Assembly: GCA_902784755.1 (NCBI GenBank)
Contig: CACZVX010000028.1
Span: 1-50,356, forward strand
DNA from: an uncultured Prevotellaceae bacterium
GTDB lineage: Bacteria > Bacteroidota > Bacteroidia > Bacteroidales > Bacteroidaceae
DNA length: 50,356 nt
Direction of reading: 5' to 3'
Below the pieces are notes generated by a model. That model searched no databases. It was not told the origin of the DNA and saw only the letters and a list, made by a program, of their open reading frames with translations. The position numbers were made by a program, and so were the translations under genes. Positions 7,849 to 14,199 of this stretch are shown one piece after another; within the stretch, counting starts at the first letter, position 1; each line of letters starts with the position of its first letter.

Positions 7849-8988
7849 ATGATTAATCTCCTTTTTAAGCAAATACAAAGACGCAAAGACACAAAGTTTT
7901 TTACAGGCATATTTTGCGCAGTCCTTTGTGTCTTAGTGTCTTTGTGTTCCATTGAAACAAACGCAAAAGGGAACTTGCAGAAAGGCAACCGCTATCTATA
8001 CTGTCATATGAACGATGCGGGTCCTGCCTGGACAGCCTATGCCCTGAGCAAAGACGGCATTCACTGGCATGACCTCTTAGATGGTGATTCCATCTTCAGC
8101 GATGCCGTGATGGCACCCATTGAGAAACGCTCACGCGATGCCTTCATCTGCAGGAAACACGATGGCAGCGGCTATCTGATGGTCTTCACAGACATGGATG
8201 CCTCCAATGCATCGAGAGACAGACTGGGAAAGGTGCAGACATGGGATAACTACGGCATCTGTCTGCTCACTTCCGATGACCTGATTCACTGGAAATCAAA
8301 AGGCTACGACTTCCGTAAGGGTCCTGACATCTTCTGCGATGCAAATGATTCTTCACCTTATAAGGACTGGAAAACAATCAACCGCGTTTGGGCTCCGCAA
8401 ATAGTTTGGGACGAGGATTTCGTATGGCCTAATGGCAAAAAAGGCGGATATATGATTTACTACTCCATGTGGAACCGTGCCGAAGAGAAATACGACCGTA
8501 TGTATTACAGTCATGCTGATGAAAGTTTTACCCAACTCACACAGCCCAAGCTGCTCTTCGATTGGGGATATGCCACCATTGATGCCGACATCAACTGGGT
8601 GGAAGCCGATCAGCGCTGGCACATGATGATAAAGAAGGAAGGCGGCAAGCCCGGACTTTTCACGGCTACGGCTCCTTCGCTGACGGGTCCCTGGAGTGAG
8701 CCTGTGGAGGATGATTATGTGAACTTCGAAGGCAACAAGAAGTGCGAGGGTGTTTCGGCCTTCCAACTGGCCGATAAGGACACTTGGATGATTGGTTACA
8801 TTGAGTATTCCTCAAAACCCAAAAACTATCGTATCTGTGAGGCTGACCGCTACATGCGCAACTTCAAGAATCCGAAAAATATTGAGGGTGTGGCTCGTCC
8901 GCAGCACGGTTCTTTCATGCGCATTACAAAGAAAGAGTACAAACGTCTGGAGCGATGGGGGATGAAAGGTAAAAAAGTAAAAAGGTAA
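7849..8988 (+). CDS. Secreted GH43-like five-bladed beta-propeller glycosidase
   Basis: 379 residues. The ATG follows the TAA of the upstream GH2 gene with no intervening base, which suggests translational coupling. The long n-region (MINLLFKQIQRRKDTKF) and hydrophobic core IFCAVLCVLVSLCS form a signal peptide ending near TNA. The body shows GH43/GH117-clan traits: WTAYALSKDGIHWHD, SDDLIHWKS, NRVWAPQIVWDED (about 181-193), YATIDADINWVE and SLTGPWSEP. These enzymes often release arabinose or galactose side chains, which fits the pectin theme. The C-terminus MKGKKVKR and the stop codon are made from an AGGTAAAAA repeat, so the natural end may once have lain a few codons earlier. The exact subfamily is not determined. 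Confidence 0.75.
   Translation: MINLLFKQIQRRKDTKFFTGIFCAVLCVLVSLCSIETNAKGNLQKGNRYLYCHMNDAGPAWTAYALSKDGIHWHDLLDGDSIFSDAVMAPIEKRSRDAFICRKHDGSGYLMVFTDMDASNASRDRLGKVQTWDNYGICLLTSDDLIHWKSKGYDFRKGPDIFCDANDSSPYKDWKTINRVWAPQIVWDEDFVWPNGKKGGYMIYYSMWNRAEEKYDRMYYSHADESFTQLTQPKLLFDWGYATIDADINWVEADQRWHMMIKKEGGKPGLFTATAPSLTGPWSEPVEDDYVNFEGNKKCEGVSAFQLADKDTWMIGYIEYSSKPKNYRICEADRYMRNFKNPKNIEGVARPQHGSFMRITKKEYKRLERWGMKGKKVKR
7876..7944 (+). repeat. Inverted repeat inside the signal-peptide region
   Basis: The 21-base arm at 7876-7896 (AAAGAC/GCAAAGACACAAAG units) is complementary to 7924-7944 (CTTTGTGTCTTAGTGTC and so on) at 19 of 21 positions, with a 27-base loop. Both arms are coding: the first encodes the charged n-region, the second the hydrophobic core. 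The messenger could form a long stem just after the start codon. Confidence 0.75.
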
Positions 8989-9008
8989 GAAAGGTAAAAA
9001 AGTAAAAG
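8965..9008 (+). repeat. GGTAAAAAAGTAAAA repeat over the GH43-like stop codon
   Basis: Units of AAAGGTAAAAAAGTAAA repeat across 44 bases. The first copies encode GKKVKR and supply the stop TAA at 8986-8988. The same repeat family occurs at 14054-14091 and, inverted, at 14166-14199. Confidence 0.75.
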
Positions 9009-9092
9009 CGATATTTTGCCATGCTGCAAAAATATTTTGTTTTTGCGATTCTCGCGAAGTTAGGCTGCTTTCGGGAAAAAAACAAAACAAGT

Positions 9093-9124
9093 TTTGGTTT
9101 TTCCACTCATTTGCACTAATTTTG
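9093..9124 (+). promoter_or_regulatory. Consensus promoter for the SpmA/SpmB gene, likely giving a leaderless mRNA
   Basis: TTTG (9093-9096), 20 bases, TAATTTTG (9117-9124). The predicted transcription start, about 5-7 bases after the -7 box, falls at about 9129-9131, on the ATG itself. Confidence 0.75.
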
Positions 9125-9128
9125 CAGC

Positions 9129-10361
9129 ATGGTTTTAAATTATATATGGATTGCATTCTTTGTCATTGCATTTCTGATTGCACTGGTAAAGCTTATTTTC
9201 TTTGGTGACGTGGAAGTGTTCCCCGCCATGATGAACTCCACGTTCGATAATTCCAAGACTGCTTTTGAGATATCACTTGGACTGACAGGTGTTCTCTCCC
9301 TTTGGCTGGGAATTATGAAAATAGGTGAGAAAGGCGGTGTCATCAATTTCTTTGCAAGGATTCTTTCGCCGGTATTTACCAAACTCTTTCCCGATATCCC
9401 CAAAGGACATCCCGTCACGGGCAGCATTTTCATGAACATTGCCGCCAATATGCTGGGACTCGACAATGCCGCCACTCCTTTAGGACTGAAGGCTATGGAA
9501 CAACTGCAGGAAATCAATCCGAAGAAAGACACGGCCAGCAATCCGATGATTATGTTCCTGGTGCTGAACACCTCGGGACTGACACTGATACCTATTTCCA
9601 TCATGGTCTATCGTGCACAGATGGGAGCCTCACAACCTACGGATATCTTTATCCCCATCCTGCTTGCCACCTTCTTTTCGACCATGGCGGGTATCATCGT
9701 CACATCCATTTTTCAGAAAATCAATCTCTTCAACCGGACACTGATTCTTGGCATCGGCTGTTTGTGCCTTTTGGTGGCAGGTATCATTTGGGGGTTCTCA
9801 CAACTTGATAAGGACCAGATGAACGTGGTTTCCACGTTGGTATCCAACATCCTGCTCATGACGGTCATCGTAGGATTCATCCTGTCTGGCGTGCGGAAGA
9901 AAATCAATGTGTATGATGCCTTCATAGAAGGAGCCAAGGATGGTTTCAAAACCGCCATCGTCATCATTCCCTACCTAGTGGCTATCCTCGTTGGAATTGG
10001 TGTTTTCCGTGCCTCGGGCGCTATGGACATGCTCATCGACGGTATTGCCTGGTGCGTCAGTGCTCTCGGAATCGATACACAGTTTATCGGTGCCTTGCCC
10101 ACGGCTTTGATGAAGCCCTTGAGCGGTGGTGGAGCCCGCGGACTGATGGTTGATGCTATGACCACTTACGGAGCAGATTCCTTTGTGGGACGTCTGGCAT
10201 GTATCTTCCAGGGAAGTACCGACACCACCTTTTATATCCTCGCAGTTTACTTTGGTTCGGTAAGCATCCGCTATACGCGTCATGCCGTTGCTTGCGGACT
10301 ATTGGCAGATCTGGCGGGTATCATAGCAGCCATCTTCATCGCATATCTCTTCTTTAACTAA
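9129..10361 (+). CDS. SpmA/SpmB fusion, nucleoside-recognition (Gate) domain membrane protein
   Basis: A 410-residue polytopic inner-membrane protein. The first half resembles SpmA (FEISLGLTGVLSLWLGIMKIGE, residues about 47-68, and NIAANMLGLDNAATPLG, about 107-123). The second half resembles SpmB (FKTAIVIIPYLVAILVGIG, then KPLSGGGARGLMVDA and GSTDTTFYILAVYFG). In Bacillus these are two spore-maturation proteins; in non-sporing Bacteroidetes they occur fused and their role is not established, probably transport of a small solute. I quoted only short parts of each motif. The gene has its own consensus promoter. Similar proteins begin with MVLNYIW, which supports the ATG at 9129. Confidence 0.85.
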   Translation: MVLNYIWIAFFVIAFLIALVKLIFFGDVEVFPAMMNSTFDNSKTAFEISLGLTGVLSLWLGIMKIGEKGGVINFFARILSPVFTKLFPDIPKGHPVTGSIFMNIAANMLGLDNAATPLGLKAMEQLQEINPKKDTASNPMIMFLVLNTSGLTLIPISIMVYRAQMGASQPTDIFIPILLATFFSTMAGIIVTSIFQKINLFNRTLILGIGCLCLLVAGIIWGFSQLDKDQMNVVSTLVSNILLMTVIVGFILSGVRKKINVYDAFIEGAKDGFKTAIVIIPYLVAILVGIGVFRASGAMDMLIDGIAWCVSALGIDTQFIGALPTALMKPLSGGGARGLMVDAMTTYGADSFVGRLACIFQGSTDTTFYILAVYFGSVSIRYTRHAVACGLLADLAGIIAAIFIAYLFFN

Positions 10362-10392
10362 CCGGCTATACGGGTATCCGGTTATACGGCTA
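10361..10392 (+). repeat. CCGGCTATACGG-type short repeat
   Basis: ACCGGCTATACGGGTATCCG followed by GTTATACGGCTA lies between the SpmA/SpmB stop and the flippase gene. The units CCGGYTATACGG recur imperfectly. It is another of the border repeats. No promoter box was found between these genes, so read-through is likely. Confidence 0.6.
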
Positions 10393-10404
10393 AAAATTTA
10401 CATT

Positions 10405-11892
10405 ATGGCGAACCTGAAATCATTAGTCAAAGACACGGCCATCTACGGACTTTCGAGCATTGTAGCCCGTTTCATCAACTACTTTCTCGTCCCTATTCAA
10501 ACGGCAAGGTTCAGTGCTTCAGGCGGACAATATGGCGTCATCACCAATGTCTATGCCTATATCTCGCTGCTCATCATCCTGCTCACCTACGGCATGGAGA
10601 CCACGTTCTTCCGCTTTATGAGTAAGGAAGGCGAGAATCCTAGACGCGTCTATTCCACGACGTTGCGAATGGTGGCTGCCACCTCTTTGGTGTTTGCCGT
10701 CATCATCTTCCTTTTCCTGCAACCCATTGCTTCGGCCATGGGCTATGCCGACCATCCGGAGTATGTGGGGGTGATGTTCATCACGGTTGCCATCGATGCC
10801 TTCACAGCCATTCCTTTTGCCTATCTGCGCTATGCCCACAGACCTATAAAGTTTGCTTCTTTGAAGATTTTCAACATCTCACTGAACATCATTCTGAATA
10901 TCCTGTACCTTATCGTCTTCCCTGCTCTGAAGTTTAATCCCTTCGGTATTTATGAGGACGGGTTCCGCTTAGAGGTTGTCTGGGTGTTCTATATCAACCT
11001 ATGCTGTACGGTAGTAACACTGTTCATGCTCTGGAAAGAACTAAAAGGTTTCCGCTTTGGCTTTGACAAAGCCACCTGCCTCAGAATGCTCTCTTACACC
11101 TGGCCACTGTTAGTGATGGGACTGGCAGGACAGTTGAACCAGGCTGCTTCGCAGATTCTCTTTCCTTACTTCTATGCTGGTGATGATTGGAGGGCACAGT
11201 TAGGCATCTATGGAGCCTGTATCAAGATAGCAATGATTATGGTGATGATCACACAGGCCTTCCGCTATGCTTACGAACCCTTCGTTTTCAGTAAGTCGAG
11301 GGACAGCGACCAGAAGGAGACCTATGCCATAGCCATGAAGTATTACATCATCTTCACCCTGCTGGCTTTCCTGGCAGTTATTGGCTATATGGATATTCTG
11401 CGCTATTTGGTGGGCAAGAGTTACTGGGAGGGACTGAAGGTTGTTCCCATCGTGATGGTCGCGGAAATTATGTTCGGCGTGTTCTTCAACCTCTCTTTCT
11501 GGTACAAACTCACCGACCGCACTATCTGGGGAGCCTGGTTCTCGGGCATCGGAGCCGTGGTACTGATTATCATCGACATCCTTCTCATCCCCCGCTTTAG
11601 TTATATGGCTTGTGCCTGGGCTGGTTTTGCGGCCTACGCCGTATCAATGGTTATCAGTTATTTCCTTGGTCAGCGTTACTTCCCCATCTGTTATCCGCTA
11701 CGAGACATAGCTGTCTATGCTGGTGTCACACTGGTATTATTCGTGGGAATGCAGACAGCCAATAATCAGTTGCCCTCATGGGCAGCGCTGTTGGTGAATA
11801 CCATACTGCTTTTACTTTTTGTCGCCTTTATCGTCAAGCGCGACTTCCCTTTGGGTAATCTGCCTGTAATCGGCAAATACTTCCGCAAATAA
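10405..11892 (+). CDS. Polysaccharide/lipid-linked oligosaccharide flippase (MOP superfamily, Wzx-like)
   Basis: A 495-residue integral membrane protein with about 12-14 hydrophobic helices. The N-terminus (LVKDTAIYGLSSIVARFINYFLVPI) is typical of the polysaccharide-transport branch of the MOP superfamily, and GMETTFFRFMSKE near residues 60-72 is common in Bacteroidetes members. Such proteins move lipid-linked sugars across the inner membrane for capsule, O-antigen or cell-wall polymer assembly. No glycosyltransferase cluster is next to it, so the substrate is unknown. The S46 peptidase gene begins 24 bases after its stop and may be co-transcribed. Confidence 0.85.
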   Translation: MANLKSLVKDTAIYGLSSIVARFINYFLVPIQTARFSASGGQYGVITNVYAYISLLIILLTYGMETTFFRFMSKEGENPRRVYSTTLRMVAATSLVFAVIIFLFLQPIASAMGYADHPEYVGVMFITVAIDAFTAIPFAYLRYAHRPIKFASLKIFNISLNIILNILYLIVFPALKFNPFGIYEDGFRLEVVWVFYINLCCTVVTLFMLWKELKGFRFGFDKATCLRMLSYTWPLLVMGLAGQLNQAASQILFPYFYAGDDWRAQLGIYGACIKIAMIMVMITQAFRYAYEPFVFSKSRDSDQKETYAIAMKYYIIFTLLAFLAVIGYMDILRYLVGKSYWEGLKVVPIVMVAEIMFGVFFNLSFWYKLTDRTIWGAWFSGIGAVVLIIIDILLIPRFSYMACAWAGFAAYAVSMVISYFLGQRYFPICYPLRDIAVYAGVTLVLFVGMQTANNQLPSWAALLVNTILLLLFVAFIVKRDFPLGNLPVIGKYFRK

Positions 11893-11916
11893 CTTGAAAC
11901 AATAGAAATCAACAAT

Positions 11917-14064
11917 ATGAAAAAGAACATTTTCGCCTTGTGCATTACTCTCTCCTCACTCCTCTCTCCACTCTCCTCTTTAAAGATAAATGCCGATGAA
12001 GGAATGTGGACACTCTACAACCTGCCCTCACAAGTATTTGCACAGATGCAGCAGGAAGGATTCTCACTACCCAGTACAGCGCTTTACAGCGATGCCAACG
12101 CCATCAAGAACTGCGTGGTAAACTTTTCGGGCTATTGTTCGGGAGTGGTGGTGAGTCCCGATGGATTGGTTTTCACCAACCATCACTGTGGTTTTGAGGC
12201 CATCCGCAGCCATTCCACCGTGGAACACGACTATATGCTGAATGGTTTCTACGCCAAAAGCTATGAGGAAGAACTGCCCAATGAGAATATGTTCGTGTCC
12301 TTTATGCGCTCACAGGAGGACATCACTGACAAACTTTGGGCTGAAGCCAAGAAGAGAAATATTGCTGACAGTGAATGGACACCGCTCATCGACTCTCTGC
12401 AGCAAGCCATGAACGACTCCGTGAAACTCATCGACAAATCGCTTCATGTGGAGATAGATCCCTTCTATGAGGGTAACAGCTACTTCGCAACGGTCTATCA
12501 GATGTTCCGCGACCTCCGTCTGGTCTTCACTATCCCCAAGTCGATGGGTAAGTTTGGTGGTGATACCGACAACTGGATGTGGCCTCGCCAGACCTGCGAC
12601 TTCTCCGTTTTCCGTATCTATGCAGACCCCAAGACCAATGGTCCCGCTGAATATTCCAAGGACAATGTGCCCTATCATCCCGCTTCCTGGGCACCTGTCA
12701 GCACCGAAGGCTATAAGGAAGGCGACTTCTCCATGACTGTGGGTTATCCTGGCAGCACCAGCCGCTATCTTTCCAGTTATGGAATCCGCGAAATGCGCGA
12801 TGCTGAGAATGCCACTCGTGTGCAGGTCCGTGGCCTTAAACAGGAAATCATGAAGCGTCATATGGATGCCTCAGAGGCCGTACGCATTAAGTATGATTCC
12901 AAATATGCCCAAAGTGCCAACTACTGGAAGAATTCCATGGGTATGAACAAATGTATCGATTCCATCGGAATTATCCAGCAGAAACAGGCTTACGAAAACC
13001 GCATCCGTGCCTATCAGGATTCTACCGGCTACCTGAAAGGCCAGCTTGACTTCGCCCTGTTGGAGAAACTCTACCAAAAACGTTTCGAACTGATGCGCGC
13101 GTACTATTATTATAGGGAGACCTTCGGCCGTACCAACGAACTGGTTACCCGTGCCATGCGCGCCAATAATGGTGGTTTGGAACTGAAAGGTCCAAAGGAG
13201 AAGCCCCGCAAGCAGTATTTCATCTTTGATGACAACAGTACCGAATGGGATGAGGCTTTGGACAAAGAAGTGCTCATTGCCCTGATGAAAAACTATCGGG
13301 AGAAGATTCCTTCCAAATACTGGCCCGACTTCTATACAAAGACCGTTGACCGCAAGTTCCGCGGTGACTTCAAAAAATATGTGGACTGGCTCTATGATAA
13401 GAGCATCCTCATGAAGAAAGGTAAGAAGATTTATCCCAATAAGAAGAAATACCTGAAGGATCCCGGTATTCAGATGGGTATCGACCTCGGTGCCTTGTCT
13501 TTGGGAACTTATATGGATGAATTGACAGAAGTCAGCGATAGCATCAATGCCCAGGAGAAAATGCTTTGCGCTGCCAAACTCCGTATGGAGGAAGACCAGC
13601 CCCACTACTCGGATGCCAACTTCACCATGCGTCTCTCCTACGGACAAGTGGGCGAATATCTGCTCAATGGACAGCCCTCAGGCTATTACACCACGGCTGA
13701 AAGTCTGGTTGATAAGATGAAAAAGGGCGATTTCATCGAGGACTACAAGGCGGAACCCATTATGCATGAATTGCTCTCTGCCAAGGATTTCAGTCCCTAT
13801 ACCGATCAGACTACAGGAAAGATGCAGCTCTGTTTCCTCACCAATAATGATATTACCGGCGGTAATTCAGGTTCGCCGATGTTCGACGGTAAAGGACGTC
13901 TCATTGGTCTTGCCTTTGACGGTAACTGGGATTCACTTTCCAGCGACATCTTCTTCGATTCCAAACTTGCACGCTGCATCGGTGTTGATATCCGTTTCGT
14001 TCTCTTCATGATGGATCGTTGGGGACATGCAGACCGTCTGCTTCATGAGATATTAAAAAAGTAA
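11917..14064 (+). CDS. S46 family dipeptidyl-peptidase, DPP7-like
   Basis: A 715-residue periplasmic serine exopeptidase that removes N-terminal dipeptides, used by asaccharolytic and amino-acid-using Bacteroidetes. The triad is recognisable: His in TNHHCGF (89/90), Asp in TCDFSVFR (Asp228) and Ser in TGGNSGSPMF (Ser651). Eighteen residues after the catalytic Ser, Gly669 occupies the position that is Gly673 in Porphyromonas gingivalis DPP7 and Arg673 in DPP11. This predicts preference for hydrophobic rather than acidic P1 residues. Length fits the family. The signal-peptide core (SSLLSPLSS) comes from a CTCTCCTCA repeat, and the last codons KK-stop lie in a GTAAAAAAG repeat. Confidence 0.92.
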   Translation: MKKNIFALCITLSSLLSPLSSLKINADEGMWTLYNLPSQVFAQMQQEGFSLPSTALYSDANAIKNCVVNFSGYCSGVVVSPDGLVFTNHHCGFEAIRSHSTVEHDYMLNGFYAKSYEEELPNENMFVSFMRSQEDITDKLWAEAKKRNIADSEWTPLIDSLQQAMNDSVKLIDKSLHVEIDPFYEGNSYFATVYQMFRDLRLVFTIPKSMGKFGGDTDNWMWPRQTCDFSVFRIYADPKTNGPAEYSKDNVPYHPASWAPVSTEGYKEGDFSMTVGYPGSTSRYLSSYGIREMRDAENATRVQVRGLKQEIMKRHMDASEAVRIKYDSKYAQSANYWKNSMGMNKCIDSIGIIQQKQAYENRIRAYQDSTGYLKGQLDFALLEKLYQKRFELMRAYYYYRETFGRTNELVTRAMRANNGGLELKGPKEKPRKQYFIFDDNSTEWDEALDKEVLIALMKNYREKIPSKYWPDFYTKTVDRKFRGDFKKYVDWLYDKSILMKKGKKIYPNKKKYLKDPGIQMGIDLGALSLGTYMDELTEVSDSINAQEKMLCAAKLRMEEDQPHYSDANFTMRLSYGQVGEYLLNGQPSGYYTTAESLVDKMKKGDFIEDYKAEPIMHELLSAKDFSPYTDQTTGKMQLCFLTNNDITGGNSGSPMFDGKGRLIGLAFDGNWDSLSSDIFFDSKLARCIGVDIRFVLFMMDRWGHADRLLHEILKK
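11948..11980 (+). repeat. CTCTCCTCACTC repeat forming a signal-peptide core
   Basis: CTCTCTCCTCACTCCTCTCT plus CCACTCTCCTCTT encodes LSSLLSPLSSL of the S46 peptidase signal peptide. It is pyrimidine-only except for two A residues and has a 6-12 base period. Confidence 0.75.
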
Positions 14065-14199
14065 AAGGGTAAAAAAGTAAAAAGGTAAAAGACAATTAAT
14101 CGTAAAAATGATGGAGATGAAAAGGAACAATTTTTATAGAGCAAAAAAGGTGAAGGTCTGTGCCGTTTTACTTTTTTACCTTTTTACCTTTTTACCTTT
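14054..14199 (+). repeat. Inverted pair of GTAAAAAGG repeats around the GH2 start codon
   Basis: The left arm (14054-14091) has GTAAAAGG and GTAAAAAAG units and includes the stop codon of the S46 gene. The right arm (14166-14199) has CTTTTTTACC units and encodes LFYLFTFLP in the GH2 signal peptide. The arms can pair over 20 bases or more, looping out the ribosome-binding region and ATG of the GH2 gene. The pairing was judged by eye. Confidence 0.7.

Noticed and set aside
403-8988. A full polysaccharide utilisation locus
   Set aside because: No SusC/SusD pair, hybrid two-component regulator or ECF sigma gene lies in this stretch, so only a glycosidase cluster can be claimed.
8965-9008. Tandem repeats considered as a CRISPR array
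   Set aside because: The period is only about 7-14 bases with no spacers, and no cas genes are present.
12871-13647. 258-codon frame on the minus strand opposite the S46 peptidase gene
   Set aside because: The plus-strand gene has an intact catalytic triad; the opposite frame resembles no protein and has no start signals.
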